Source: Prosthecobacter sp.
Lineage (GTDB): Bacteria > Verrucomicrobiota > Verrucomicrobiia > Verrucomicrobiales > Verrucomicrobiaceae
Assembly: GCF_020439865.1 (NCBI RefSeq)
Contig: NZ_JAGRPF010000110.1
Coordinates: forward strand, 49,442-113,441
Reading direction: 5' to 3'
Length of the DNA stretch: 64,000 bases
In this document: positions 9,326 to 18,147 of the stretch, piece by piece
Position numbering within the stretch: position 1 is the stretch's first letter
Layout of the letters: each line of letters begins with the position of its first letter
Notes under the pieces: model-generated
Database searches by the model: none
What the model was told of the DNA's origin: nothing
The model's input: the letters and a program-made list of their open reading frames with translations, nothing else
Made by a program: the position numbers and the translations under genes

Positions 9326-10432
9326 TCAGGCGGCGAGTTTTTCGAGTTTCACGGGATAGGTTTGAAACGCATTCCACTGGCAGACAATGAGGTCGCCGTT
9401 GTCCAGCACGCAGACATCATGCCCATGATCAAAAATGCGTTCGGCCTGCATCAGCGGTTTGAGTTTGCCGTCCTCATACACAGGCTCCGTGCCGCCCGGC
9501 GCGCTGACGACTTTGCCAGCGGCGTCGAGCACGACGGTGAAGCCGCTGGGGTTCTGCGGGAGCTTGTTGATGTCGGGTGTCTTCGACCAGCAGACACCGG
9601 CGTAGAGTTCCTGACCGGCGATGACGGGACGGCAGACCATGGCACCTGGCACTGGGATCGTTTCAATGAACTTGCCGTCGAGCGTGAAGCGCTGGAAGCA
9701 GTTGTCGGCGCGTGAGGTGACGATGACGGTGGCTTTGTCGGCGCCGTTGCGTGTGTCGATGGCGACACCGTGGGCGTTGTTGAGGCGTTGGGCGGCGGGC
9801 ATGCCTTCTTTGCCGCCGAAGCGCTGGATAAATTTGCCGCGTGCGTCGTAGCGCAGCACGAACTGCGAACCGTAGCCGTCGGCGACGTAGATGTCGCCAT
9901 TCGGCGCAATGGCGGTCTCGGTGGGATTGAAGACCATGTCGGGCTCGTAAGCGCCGACGCTCATGGGATGGCTGATGGAGAAGATCTCTTTGCCGGCGAG
10001 ATCGATCTTCGTGATGCGTCCGGTTTGACGATAGCCGCCGCTGCCGCTCTTCCACAAGCCGCTGTCGGTGACGAAAAGGAACTCCTCACCATTTTCATTC
10101 GAGAGCGTCAAGCCGTGTCCGCCGGGCCACACGCTGCCCCAGGAGTCGAGGATGGTGCCGTCGGGCTTGAAGACGAGCATCTGGTTGTCCCAGTGGTCGC
10201 CGATCATGAAGAGGCGGCCGTCTTTGACCTGCACCATCTCATGGCAGTTGAGGATGGGATGATGACGGCCCTGTCCTGCGGGGACCCAGTCCTTGTTCAC
10301 CTTGTAGCGAAAGGCACCATGTCCGATGACGACATCCTTTTTGGGGTCCGGCGCGCCGCGGAGCGTCTCGGTGAACGTGGCGGCCGCAGCAGTGCTGAGT
10401 CCGGCGAAGAGGAAATGGCGGCGAGTTTTCAT
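9326..10432 (-). CDS. Tat-exported NHL/six-bladed beta-propeller protein
   Basis: A 368-residue exported beta-propeller. The chosen start at 10432 places a twin-arginine leader at the N-terminus (MKTRRHFLFAGLSTAAAA); a longer frame to 10477 would bury it and overlap the preceding gene. The mature part shows repeated blade motifs of NHL or peptidyl-alpha-hydroxyglycine-lyase-like propellers: VFKPDGTILDSWG, APNGDIYVADGYGSQFVLRY, then ARGKFIQRFGG and LDGKFIETIPVPG. Verrucomicrobia encode many such proteins, often with unknown ligands. It sits between a hybrid histidine kinase (41 bases upstream) and sixA (10 bases downstream), probably one transcript. No catalytic residues can be assigned. Confidence 0.82.
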   Translation of the reverse strand: MKTRRHFLFAGLSTAAAATFTETLRGAPDPKKDVVIGHGAFRYKVNKDWVPAGQGRHHPILNCHEMVQVKDGRLFMIGDHWDNQMLVFKPDGTILDSWGSVWPGGHGLTLSNENGEEFLFVTDSGLWKSGSGGYRQTGRITKIDLAGKEIFSISHPMSVGAYEPDMVFNPTETAIAPNGDIYVADGYGSQFVLRYDARGKFIQRFGGKEGMPAAQRLNNAHGVAIDTRNGADKATVIVTSRADNCFQRFTLDGKFIETIPVPGAMVCRPVIAGQELYAGVCWSKTPDINKLPQNPSGFTVVLDAAGKVVSAPGGTEPVYEDGKLKPLMQAERIFDHGHDVCVLDNGDLIVCQWNAFQTYPVKLEKLAA

Positions 10433-10473
10433 GCAGAGAGAAACCTTCGATTCAAGCACGCCGGGGCGCGTGC

Positions 10474-12135
10474 TCAATGGCGTTTCATCATCGTGGCGAC
10501 ACGATGGACGACCTGGGTGAGCTCGCCGGCCTCATAGGGCTTGGGCAGGACGCCGACGAAGCCGCGCTCAAGGAAGACCATCTGCACCTCCTCCGTGACA
10601 CTGCCACTAGTGCAGACGATGCGTGCATCCGGGTCAAACTGGAGAATCTCAGAGGCCGTTTCGGTGCCGTTCATGCCGCCACGGAGTGTCAGATCCATGA
10701 GTACGACATCAGGCGGTGTGCCGGTGCGGAAGAGGCTTTGATAGATGCGCACGGCGTCCTGTCCGTTGTCGCATTGAACGACTTCATAGCCGCTGCGTGT
10801 AAGGATCATGTGCGCCACTTTGCGCAGATCGTCCTCGTCATCGACGATGAGCACCTTGCCGCTGCCAGATTGGAGCGGAACGGGTGCCGTGTCCGCAGGC
10901 TTCAATAGTCGCGTGCCGCCGGAACCTTCCGCAGCTGGCAGATAGACACTGAACTCGGTGCCAATGTTCGGTGTGGAACTGACACGAATGTCGCCGCCCA
11001 TCTCGTCGATGAAGCGTTTGCAGGTGGTGAGGCCGATGCCGTTGCCATCCGCCTTCGTGGTGAAGGACTCACGGAACAGGCGTTCGAGATTCTCTTTGGC
11101 GATGCCGCAGCCGCGATCGCGCACGACGATGCGCACATGCGGGCCGGGTTTGAGAACGCCTTCGCCCTGGGCGCTCACCAGATGGTTTTGAGCCTGTACA
11201 TCCATGTATCCACCGTGTGGCATGGCCTGGATACCGTTCATGACGAGGTTTTGCAGCACCTGGCTGAGTTTGACCGGGTTGGCGATCGCATGACGCAGGT
11301 TGTCATCGCTGCTGACGCAAACCTGCACGTTGGACCCCGCACCGGCGAACTCGACCGTGTCACGTATCAAGGCAGCGATGTCAGTAGGTTCCTGCTTGCG
11401 TGGCGAGGCCTTCGACGCCGTGACGACCTGCGAGGTGAACTGCTTGGCTCTCTTCAATCCGGCGAATACGAGCTGCAGCTCCTGCGCCAGCGCCGGATGC
11501 TCCTGCACCTGCTGGATCAATGCCGACAAGCGCATCGTGACGGGACCAAGGAGGTTGTTCACGTCATGCGCGATGCCTTGAGCGAGCGCGGCGAGGTTTT
11601 CTTTTCGGAGCTGAACGGACTGGGCGTCCAGATCATCTGCTGCAGGCTTGGGCTCTGACTTGGTGCTGCTGGCGGCGACCTGGGAAGGGCTGATGAGAAT
11701 GGTGAAGTTCAGCAGCTTGCGCAGGCTGTTGAAAACCGCCCGCACGCGCCATTTGCTGAGCACTGGCGTCTGTGTGCGCAGGCTTTGCAGATGGCATTCG
11801 CATTCATGGCAGCCGCCGTTTTCGACGGCCAGTCGCAGGCTTTCTCTCAGCGTAGTGGCGTCGCTGTCACCTGCCACGAGATCATTCAGGCCTAGGCCGC
11901 GCAGGCCGGCCTCAGGGTCGGCACCGGCCATCATGGCGGCGGCGGCGTTGCTGAACAGCACCTTGTGGCCGCTCCTAGGATCGCTGGCTGTGCTTTCCAC
12001 GATCACCACGCCATCGTTGACCTGGTCCAGCGCCACCCTGAGGTAATAGTTGGCCACTTTGAGGTGCTCCAGCCCCTGCTCCAGCTCAGCGATTGCTGCT
12101 GGAGTTGCGGAAGAAGTGGAGGGAGAGGAAGTCAT
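10474..12135 (-). CDS. Hybrid sensor histidine kinase with C-terminal receiver domain
   Basis: A 553-residue soluble hybrid kinase. Residues about 18-150 look like a PAS sensor (ALDQVNDGVVIVES, VLFSNAAAAMMAG), preceded by a short coiled coil. The phosphoacceptor is H190 in LAQGIAHDVNNLLGP, the form of the H-box typical of NtrB-like kinases. The ATPase domain (about 285-402) has the N box NLVMNGIQAM, G1 DRGCGIA and G2 GNGIGL. A receiver follows at 425-550, with acidic pair D432/D433, phosphoacceptor D481 in VVLMDLTL and lysine K532. There is no transmembrane segment, so the signal is cytoplasmic. No output regulator gene is adjacent; the downstream SixA may tune the phosphorelay. Confidence 0.92.
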   Translation of the reverse strand: MTSSPSTSSATPAAIAELEQGLEHLKVANYYLRVALDQVNDGVVIVESTASDPRSGHKVLFSNAAAAMMAGADPEAGLRGLGLNDLVAGDSDATTLRESLRLAVENGGCHECECHLQSLRTQTPVLSKWRVRAVFNSLRKLLNFTILISPSQVAASSTKSEPKPAADDLDAQSVQLRKENLAALAQGIAHDVNNLLGPVTMRLSALIQQVQEHPALAQELQLVFAGLKRAKQFTSQVVTASKASPRKQEPTDIAALIRDTVEFAGAGSNVQVCVSSDDNLRHAIANPVKLSQVLQNLVMNGIQAMPHGGYMDVQAQNHLVSAQGEGVLKPGPHVRIVVRDRGCGIAKENLERLFRESFTTKADGNGIGLTTCKRFIDEMGGDIRVSSTPNIGTEFSVYLPAAEGSGGTRLLKPADTAPVPLQSGSGKVLIVDDEDDLRKVAHMILTRSGYEVVQCDNGQDAVRIYQSLFRTGTPPDVVLMDLTLRGGMNGTETASEILQFDPDARIVCTSGSVTEEVQMVFLERGFVGVLPKPYEAGELTQVVHRVATMMKRH

Positions 12136-12158
12136 GAATTATCCGCGTGCTTCCAACC

Positions 12159-12187
12159 CATTTAGCAATCTCAGATAATTAAGACAA
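12159..12187 (-). promoter_or_regulatory. Candidate sigma-70-type promoter for the hybrid kinase gene
   Basis: On the minus strand TTGTCT (12187-12182) and TAAATG (12164-12159) are separated by exactly 17 bases in an AT-rich island. The implied transcription start is about 17 bases before the kinase ATG at 12135. The -10 box matches the consensus at only three of six positions, so this is tentative. Confidence 0.3.
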
Positions 12188-12323
12188 CTTTAATTTTTGA
12201 TATTTTGAGTTTTTCTGACTCCCACATTTGAGACCGAGCGTTTGGAGTGGCTCGATTGGTTCTTTGGAACTCGGTGAAAAACACCTTGCCGAAAGGCGCT
12301 TCTCCTTTACCATCGCCGCCCCT

Positions 12324-12539
12324 ATGTCCAAAAATGCCGGTATCGCCAAGACGAGGAAAGCTTACGCCAAGCGGTTCAAAATAACTGCCACGGGTAAGGT
12401 GCTGCGCCGTAAACAAGGCAAGCGCCACATCCTGCAGAACAAGAATCGCAAGCGGAAGCGTAACCTCGGTAAAGTCGCCCTCGTGGCGGAAGTGGATGTC
12501 AAAGCAATCAAGGCGAACATGCCGTTCTCCCATCGCTAA
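12324..12539 (+). CDS. rpmI: 50S ribosomal protein L35
   Basis: Ribosomal protein L35, 71 residues, slightly longer than the usual 64-66. It is recognised by KTRKAYAKRFKITATGKVLR, the HILQNKNRKRKRNLGK stretch and the very basic composition. The start at 12324 gives MSKNAGIAKTRK; the open frame runs further upstream but without family similarity. It heads rpmI-rplT-pheS-pheT, a conserved order. In many bacteria infC (IF-3) precedes rpmI; here the upstream neighbour is a divergent histidine kinase and infC is absent from the window. No Shine-Dalgarno motif precedes the ATG (leader reads CCGCCCCT). Confidence 0.96.
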   Translation: MSKNAGIAKTRKAYAKRFKITATGKVLRRKQGKRHILQNKNRKRKRNLGKVALVAEVDVKAIKANMPFSHR

Positions 12540-12576
12540 GACGACCACGGTCTCTCATAAGTGACCACGATGATTT

Positions 12577-12616
12577 TGCCTGATCCCCTCCGCGGGATCT
12601 TCGAACAGGTGAGGCA
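12577..12616 (+). promoter_or_regulatory. Nested stem-loop between rpmI and rplT (possible L20 regulatory site)
   Basis: In the 121-base rpmI-rplT spacer GATCCC (12582-12587) pairs with GGGATC (12594-12599) around a six-base loop, and an outer TGCCT (12577-12581) can pair with AGGCA (12612-12616). L20 is known to autoregulate its operon by RNA binding in E. coli and B. subtilis; a similar role here is inference. Confidence 0.3.
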
Positions 12617-12660
12617 GACCATCGCTACCCAAACAACAGCCTGATCATAGACAAAGAAAA

Positions 12661-13044
12661 ATGCCAAGAGCCACCAACTCCCCCGCCAGCCGCAAGCGCC
12701 GTAAGCGCGTGCTGGCAAAAGCCAAAGGTTACCGCGGCTTCCGTTCCACGCACTTCCGTTATGCGAAGGACGCTGTCCGCAAGGCCGAAACCTACGCAAC
12801 CCGCGACCGCAAGGCCAAGAAGCGCAGCTTCCGCAACCTTTGGGTGCAGCGCATCAACGCCGCCACACGCCCCCTCGGTTTGAGCTATTCCCGATTCATG
12901 GAAGGCCTCAAGTTTGCCGGCATCGAACTCGACCGCAAAGTCCTCGCCGACCTCGCCGTCAAAGACATCGCCGCCATTGAGGCTCTCGTTCAGCAGGCCA
13001 AGGCCGCGCTGGAGAAGAAGGCCGCTGCAGCTCCCGCTGCCTGA
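12661..13044 (+). CDS. rplT: 50S ribosomal protein L20
   Basis: Ribosomal protein L20, 127 residues, an early 23S rRNA-binding assembly protein. The N-terminal basic arm and the core [40 protein letters not shown] and [20 protein letters not shown] are diagnostic. The body has normal length; a short alanine/lysine tail ([10 protein letters not shown]) extends the C-terminus. The start is unambiguous ([15 protein letters not shown]). It is followed after 28 bases by a perfect hairpin with a T-rich tail, so part of the transcription may stop before pheS. Confidence 0.97.
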   Translation: MPRATNSPASRKRRKRVLAKAKGYRGFRSTHFRYAKDAVRKAETYATRDRKAKKRSFRNLWVQRINAATRPLGLSYSRFMEGLKFAGIELDRKVLADLAVKDIAAIEALVQQAKAALEKKAAAAPAA

Positions 13045-13072
13045 TCGCAGGTTCTAATTTAACCTTTCACCG

Positions 13073-13109
13073 CAGCCGGGACGCATTGCGTCCCGGCTGT
13101 TTTCTTTTC
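13073..13109 (+). terminator. Intrinsic terminator / possible attenuator between rplT and pheS
   Basis: A perfect 11-base stem, CAGCCGGGACG (13073-13083) with CGTCCCGGCTG (13089-13099), five-base loop, followed at once by TTTTCTTTTC. This is a textbook rho-independent terminator. It ends 22 bases before the pheS ATG. pheST is attenuated in enterobacteria, but no leader peptide rich in phenylalanine is visible here. Confidence 0.88.
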
Positions 13110-13131
13110 CGACCCATTCTCCTGTCTCGCC

Positions 13132-14157
13132 ATGCTCTCCCAACTCGACTCACTCAAAACCGAAGCCCTCGCCGCGATCGAAGCTGCGCAGGATGAATCC
13201 GCGCTCGAAGCCGTGCGTGTGAACTTTCTGGGCAAAAAAGGCAGCGTCACCGCCCTGAGCCAGGGGATGAAGGACGTGCCAGTCGATCAAAAGAAGGAAG
13301 TTGGCGCCAAGCTCAACGATGTGCGCACCGCCGTCACCGATGGCATCGAGTCAAAGAAACTCGCGCTCCAAGCCGCGAAGGACGCTAAAGCCGTCGAAGG
13401 CATTGATGTCACGCTGCCGGGTCGTCCGGGCGCTGGTGTGGGGGCGTTGCATCCGCTCACTCAGATTCGTGATCTCGCTATCCGCACGCTGCGCCGCATG
13501 GGCTTCGCGCTGGCGGAAGGTCCGGAAATCGAAACGGAATGGCATTGCTTCGACGCATTGAACACGCCCGCCGATCATCCGGCCCGCAATGAGAAGGACA
13601 CCTTCTATCTGCCTGACGGCCGCCTGCTGCGCACACATACGTCCAGCGTGCAGATTCGCACGATGGAAGCCGCGAAGTCACTGCCTGTTCGCATCATCGC
13701 TCCGGGTGCTGCCTATCGTCGTGATGAGATCGACGCCACGCACCTGAGTGTCTTCAACCAGCTCGAAGGCCTCTATGTCGCCAATGACGTGAGCCTCGGT
13801 GACCTCAAAGGCACGCTCGAATACTTCTTCCGCGAGATTTTCGGTGCGAACACCGCCGTGCGCTTCCGCCCGCATTTCTTCCCGTTCACGGAGCCGAGCT
13901 TTGAGATCGACGTGAAACTCGAAGCGAAGGGCAAGGATGCGCGCTGGATCGAAATTGCCGGTTGCGGCATGGTCGACCCCGCCGTCTTCACCGCCATCAA
14001 CAAAGCGCGTGGCGACACGCTCTTCGATCCTGACACCACCACCGGTTTTGCCTTCGGCCTCGGTCTCGACCGCCTCGCCATGATCATGCACGGCATCACC
14101 GACATCCGTCACCTCATCGACAACGATGTCCGTTTCCTTCAGCAGTTCGCCGCTTGA
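13132..14157 (+). CDS. pheS: Phenylalanine--tRNA ligase alpha subunit
   Basis: Catalytic subunit of phenylalanyl-tRNA synthetase, which charges tRNA-Phe as an alpha2beta2 enzyme with PheT. It has 341 residues, normal for bacterial PheS. The N-terminal coiled coil contains VNFLGKKGSVTALSQGMKDV. Class II motif 2 lies around RIIAPGAAYRRDEIDATH, the substrate region is HFFPFTEPSFEIDV, and motif 3 is FGLGLDRLAMIMHGI. The N-terminus MLSQLDSLKTEALAAIEAA agrees with the family. pheT starts 31 bases downstream; the upstream terminator suggests separate or attenuated control from rplT. Confidence 0.97.
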   Translation: MLSQLDSLKTEALAAIEAAQDESALEAVRVNFLGKKGSVTALSQGMKDVPVDQKKEVGAKLNDVRTAVTDGIESKKLALQAAKDAKAVEGIDVTLPGRPGAGVGALHPLTQIRDLAIRTLRRMGFALAEGPEIETEWHCFDALNTPADHPARNEKDTFYLPDGRLLRTHTSSVQIRTMEAAKSLPVRIIAPGAAYRRDEIDATHLSVFNQLEGLYVANDVSLGDLKGTLEYFFREIFGANTAVRFRPHFFPFTEPSFEIDVKLEAKGKDARWIEIAGCGMVDPAVFTAINKARGDTLFDPDTTTGFAFGLGLDRLAMIMHGITDIRHLIDNDVRFLQQFAA

Positions 14158-14188
14158 TCCATTCTGACCATCTGAACGCGTAAACGTC

Positions 14189-16582
14189 ATGCAAACCTCC
14201 CTTTCCTGGCTCAGCACCCATCTTGATCTGAGTTCCTACACCGTTCCGCAGCTCTCCGATCTTCTCACCTTCGCCGGTGTCGAAGTCGAAGGCATTGAGG
14301 AAAAAGGTGTCACCACCGACAAAGTCGTCGTCGCGCAGATTCAATCGTTTGTGCAGCATCCGGATGCCGACAAACTCAGCGTCTGCCAGGTCGATGACGG
14401 CAGCGGCACGCCGCGCCAGATCGTCTGCGGTGCGAAGAACTTCAAAGCAGGTGACAAGGTGCCGCTGGCATTGCCGGGTGCTGTGCTGACCGGCGGTTTC
14501 ACGATCAGAGAAGGCAAGCTACGCGGTGTCGATTCGCTCGGCATGATGTGCAGCGGCAAAGAACTCGGCCTGGGCGAAGATCACAGCGGTCTCCTCATCA
14601 TGTCGCCAGACTCACCCGTCGGGACGCCGTTCAACCAGCTCAATCCCGCCGACGTGCTCTTCGATCTCGAGATCACACCGAACCGTCCGGACCTTCTCAG
14701 CCATCTTGGGCTCGCACGCGAACTCGCCGCGCTCACCGGTCTTCCGCTCAAGAGCGAACGCGATCACGCGAAGACTGCCACGAAGCCCAAAAGAGCGGCT
14801 GAGGATCAAATCGCCATTCAGGCTGCTGAAGCCTGCCCGCTTTACACCGCACGCTTGATCAAAGGCGTCAAAGTCGGCCCCAGCCCTGACTGGCTGCGTC
14901 GTCGTCTCGAAAGCATCGGCCTGCGTCCGATCAATAGCATCGTGGACATCACAAACTTTGTGCTGATGGAGATGGGGCAACCGTTGCATGCCTTCGATCT
15001 CGACAAGCTCAACGGCGGCATCGGCGTGCGCATGGCGGCCGAAGGAGAAAAGTTCCTCGCGCTCGATGGTCAGACCTACGCGCTGCAAACCGACGACCTC
15101 GTCATCGCCGACAGCCAGCGCCCGGTCGCGATCGCAGGCGTCATGGGTGGTGAAGAAACCGGTGTCACCGACACCACGGTCAACGTGCTGCTCGAAAGCG
15201 CCTACTTCGCCCCCAGCGGCATCCGCCGCACCTCGCGTCGTCTTGGCCTCAGCAGCGACAGCAGCTACCGCTTCGAACGCGGCATCGATCCGCAGCAGGT
15301 TTCCGGTGCCTCCGAACTCGCCACCAAACTGATTCTCTCCATCGCTGGCGGCACCGCCGAAGACGTCATCCTCGCCGCTGGCGAAGCGCCGACGCTCGTC
15401 GGTGAAGTCACGCTCGATGAAGATCGTGCTCGCAAGCTGCTCGGCACGCCGGACATGCAAGGTGATGAGATCCATGCCATCCTCGAAAAGCTTGGCCTCA
15501 CCAAGAAGTCCGCCAGCAAGCAAGAGAGCCGCTGGCTCATTCCCAGCTACAGGCTTGATCTCCAGCGCCCGGTTGATCTCATCGAGGAAGTCGCTCGTGT
15601 CATCGGCCTTGATCGCGTGCCGTCGCGCCAGACCGCTGTCGCATCACCCGTGGAGGCCGCCGACCGCGCTTATGACTTCGCGATGAACCTGCGTCAATCG
15701 CTGGCCAGCCGCGGCTTCTTCGAAGCGCAAACACTGCGCCTCATCTCCACCGCGCAACTCGCCGACAATCCCAACACCGCCGAACCTGTCGCCGTCAAAA
15801 ATCCGCTCAGCGAAGACCACACCACGCTGCGTCCGAGCATCGTTCCCGGCCTCATCGCGACGGCCGCGCTGAACATCCGCCAGGGATTGCACCGCCTGCG
15901 TTTCTTCGAACTCGGCCGCGTGTTCCTTCAATTGCCGAAAGGCGGCAGCCGCGAGGAAGAACGTCTCGCCATCCTGCTCAGCGGACCCGTTTCGCCATCG
16001 AGTTGGCATGCACGCGAGCCGCAGGCTGCGGACATTCACGAACTCGTCGGTCAGATTCAAAACCTGACGCGCACGCCGTTTGAAGTGCGCCCTGCGAAGG
16101 AAAACACCGCGAACTTCCTTCTCACCAGCGAGCTTCGTGCCGGCAATCGCGTGCTCGGCTGGATTGCCCAGCTCCATCCTGCGCGTGCCCGTGACATCGA
16201 CGCTCGTCATCCCGTTTACGTTGCCGAACTGCTCCTCAGCGCCCTGCGCCAGGGCAGCACCGGTCCCACCAAGTTCGAGGAACTCCCGCGCTTCCCCGGC
16301 ATGACGCGCGACGTCGCCATGGAAGTCCCCGCCGACCTCCCTCACGCCAAAGTTGCCACCTTCTTCGCGAGCCAGAAGCACCCGCTCTTCGTCGGTGCCG
16401 AGGTCTTCGATGTCTTCACCGATCCCACCGGCACCAAGATGGCGAAGGACCGCAAATCCATCGCCTGGACCCTCACTTATCGCGCCAGCGACAAGACTCT
16501 CGAAACCGCTGAGGTCGATGCCGCGCATACGAGCATCCTGAGCGCGCTGGAAAAGACGTTGCCCGCAGTGGTGCGTCGCTGA
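14189..16582 (+). CDS. pheT: Phenylalanine--tRNA ligase beta subunit
   Basis: Beta subunit of phenylalanyl-tRNA synthetase, 797 residues, full length. Domain order is normal: N-terminal EMAP/tRNA-binding-like domain (VVVAQIQSFVQHPDADKLSV), B3/B4 editing domain (INSIVDITNFVLMEMGQPLH, RRTSRRLGLSSDSSYRFERG), B5 domain, a catalytic-like core and the C-terminal ferredoxin-fold anticodon-binding domain (FPGMTRDVAMEVPADLPHAK). The stop codon TGA directly abuts the TGA of the convergent aminotransferase gene (TGATCA at 16580-16585), leaving no intergenic base and no terminator. Confidence 0.97.
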   Translation: MQTSLSWLSTHLDLSSYTVPQLSDLLTFAGVEVEGIEEKGVTTDKVVVAQIQSFVQHPDADKLSVCQVDDGSGTPRQIVCGAKNFKAGDKVPLALPGAVLTGGFTIREGKLRGVDSLGMMCSGKELGLGEDHSGLLIMSPDSPVGTPFNQLNPADVLFDLEITPNRPDLLSHLGLARELAALTGLPLKSERDHAKTATKPKRAAEDQIAIQAAEACPLYTARLIKGVKVGPSPDWLRRRLESIGLRPINSIVDITNFVLMEMGQPLHAFDLDKLNGGIGVRMAAEGEKFLALDGQTYALQTDDLVIADSQRPVAIAGVMGGEETGVTDTTVNVLLESAYFAPSGIRRTSRRLGLSSDSSYRFERGIDPQQVSGASELATKLILSIAGGTAEDVILAAGEAPTLVGEVTLDEDRARKLLGTPDMQGDEIHAILEKLGLTKKSASKQESRWLIPSYRLDLQRPVDLIEEVARVIGLDRVPSRQTAVASPVEAADRAYDFAMNLRQSLASRGFFEAQTLRLISTAQLADNPNTAEPVAVKNPLSEDHTTLRPSIVPGLIATAALNIRQGLHRLRFFELGRVFLQLPKGGSREEERLAILLSGPVSPSSWHAREPQAADIHELVGQIQNLTRTPFEVRPAKENTANFLLTSELRAGNRVLGWIAQLHPARARDIDARHPVYVAELLLSALRQGSTGPTKFEELPRFPGMTRDVAMEVPADLPHAKVATFFASQKHPLFVGAEVFDVFTDPTGTKMAKDRKSIAWTLTYRASDKTLETAEVDAAHTSILSALEKTLPAVVRR

Positions 16583-17752
16583 TCAGACGGCTTCGCTGAT
16601 CACCTTTGCCACGCGGTCCATCTCGGCTTCCGAGTTGTAGAAGTGCGGGCTGAAGCGCAGCAGCGGCTGCCCTGCGCGGTTGTGGCGCAGGGAGGTGACG
16701 ATGTTGTTGGCCGTGAGATGCTTCGAGATGTCTTCGAGCGAACGTGTGGCGTGCCGCACGGTCGTGATGCCGGAGGCGTTGATGCTTTTTGGATCGGGAC
16801 CGAGGAAGGTGAAGCCCTGCGGAGCCAGACCGGCATGCAGGCGGGCTTTGAGCTTCAAAAGCTGGGCGCTGATGGCTTCGAGGCCGACTTCTTGAATCAA
16901 GTCGATCCCTGCTTTCATGCCAAGGATGCCGGAGATGTTCAGCGCGCCGGGTTCGTAGCGACGCCCTCCGCGTTCGAAGGCGATTTCCTCCTGCGCGATG
17001 AAGTTCGGGCTGCGCACGTTCCAGGAGCCGAGCAGGCTGGGCCTTAGCATGTCCTGCAGTTCTTCACGCACATAAAAAATGCCCGCGCTCATCGGGCCGA
17101 GCATCCACTTGTGCGAGTCGGCGGAGAGGAAGTCGACGTGATCGACGCGGGTTTCGAATGCGCCGACGGTTTGAATCGCATCGAGACAGAACAACACGCC
17201 GCGTTCACGCAGCATGCGGCCGATGCGATCGATCTCGATGCGGTAGCCGCTCTGGAAGTGGCAGGAGGCGAGGGCGACGAGCTTGGTTTTCGGCGTGAGT
17301 GCCGCCTCGACGAGTTCAGGGGTGATTTCGCCGAGAGAAGCCGGTTGGAGTCGTTTCAAGACGACACCGTGGCGTTCCAGATCGCTCCACGGATACACAT
17401 TGGCAGGGTAGTCATCGAGATAGCTCACGACTTCGTCGCCCGCCTGCCATGGCAGGCCATTCGCGACCAGGCTCAATCCGACCGACGTCGGGCCGATCAA
17501 GGCGATCTCGCTCGCTTTCGCGCCGATGAGTTGTGCAGCGACGACACGCGTTTCATTCACCGCACGCCATGCTTCGGGATACTCCTGCATGCGCAGGCAG
17601 CTTTGCTCCAGATAGTCCTGCATCGTGCGCGCCACACGGCGCGGCAGGATGGTCACGCCGGCGTGACCGAGAAACAGGCTTTCCTTGATGACCGGAAACT
17701 CCTGCTGACGCAAGGATTCGTCGCTGAGCAGGGCTTCAAGCGTGAGCGCCAT
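16583..17752 (-). CDS. Class V aminotransferase (cysteine desulfurase-like PLP enzyme)
   Basis: A PLP-dependent fold-type I enzyme of the class V/NifS group, 389 residues. The PLP lysine is in SADSHKWMLGP, and the aspartate that binds the pyridine nitrogen is in FCLDAIQTVG. The substrate-binding region LRFSPHFYNSEAEMDRV closes the protein. The typical catalytic cysteine loop of IscS/SufS is not evident (GSWNVRSPNF occupies the area), so it may be a selenocysteine lyase/isopenicillin-epimerase-like enzyme rather than a sulfur donor. The start codon lies one base after the stop of a RelE-fold gene, and both follow a SurA-like chaperone gene on the same strand. No fes-cluster genes are nearby; substrate unknown. 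Confidence 0.85.
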   Translation of the reverse strand: MALTLEALLSDESLRQQEFPVIKESLFLGHAGVTILPRRVARTMQDYLEQSCLRMQEYPEAWRAVNETRVVAAQLIGAKASEIALIGPTSVGLSLVANGLPWQAGDEVVSYLDDYPANVYPWSDLERHGVVLKRLQPASLGEITPELVEAALTPKTKLVALASCHFQSGYRIEIDRIGRMLRERGVLFCLDAIQTVGAFETRVDHVDFLSADSHKWMLGPMSAGIFYVREELQDMLRPSLLGSWNVRSPNFIAQEEIAFERGGRRYEPGALNISGILGMKAGIDLIQEVGLEAISAQLLKLKARLHAGLAPQGFTFLGPDPKSINASGITTVRHATRSLEDISKHLTANNIVTSLRHNRAGQPLLRFSPHFYNSEAEMDRVAKVISEAV

Positions 17753-17753
17753 A

Positions 17754-18125
17754 TCACGCGACCTTCAGCGTCTTTGCACCTTCGTCGATTAGGTGCCAAA
17801 AGCTCTTGGACTGGCTCAGTGCGTCATCCTCACCGCCGCCTGGCAGATTGCTGCGGAAGAGGAAGTCCTGCAGTGTGTTTTTGTGAAGCACGCGATGCAC
17901 ACGCACGTTGCCGTCGGCGATGCTGAAATAGATCCGGTGGTCGCCGGCGCGGCAGCGGTAGAACTTTTTGCCACCGCGTTCGAGCACTCCGTAGCGTTTG
18001 CCGAGGATGTCCTCGTCGATGTCGGCGGGCTGGATGTTCAGCGCTTCAAGCAGGTGAAATTGGACCTGGGTTGGTAGCTGGGAGAGCTCGGCGGCGCTGA
18101 TGTCATTGAAAACAATCTGGATCAC
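17754..18125 (-). CDS. Orphan RelE/ParE-fold protein
   Basis: A small 123-residue protein with the RelE/ParE toxin fold signature: an N-terminal beta strand and helix (IVFNDISAAELSQLPTQVQF), then the strand-rich KFYRCRAGDHRIYFSIADGN and VRVHRVLHKNTLQDFLFR. RelE-family proteins cleave mRNA on the ribosome when free of antitoxin. No antitoxin-sized gene is adjacent; the neighbours are a SurA-like chaperone (22 bases upstream) and the aminotransferase (one base downstream). A C-terminal extension of about 30 residues (NLPGGGEDDALSQSKSFW onward) goes beyond ordinary toxins. It is therefore more likely a domesticated housekeeping RelE-fold protein; toxicity is not established. Confidence 0.72.
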   Translation of the reverse strand: MIQIVFNDISAAELSQLPTQVQFHLLEALNIQPADIDEDILGKRYGVLERGGKKFYRCRAGDHRIYFSIADGNVRVHRVLHKNTLQDFLFRSNLPGGGEDDALSQSKSFWHLIDEGAKTLKVA

Positions 18126-18147
18126 GGGGCGGGGGCGTGTTGGAGGA

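Noticed and set aside
12136..12323. infC or a small RNA in the longest gene-free spacer
   Set aside because: No frame with IF-3 features and no stable structured RNA or tRNA pattern; only promoter-like AT-rich sequence is seen.
17754..18125. A classical toxin-antitoxin pair at the RelE-fold gene
   Set aside because: No small antitoxin-like gene is present up- or downstream; neighbours are a chaperone and an aminotransferase.
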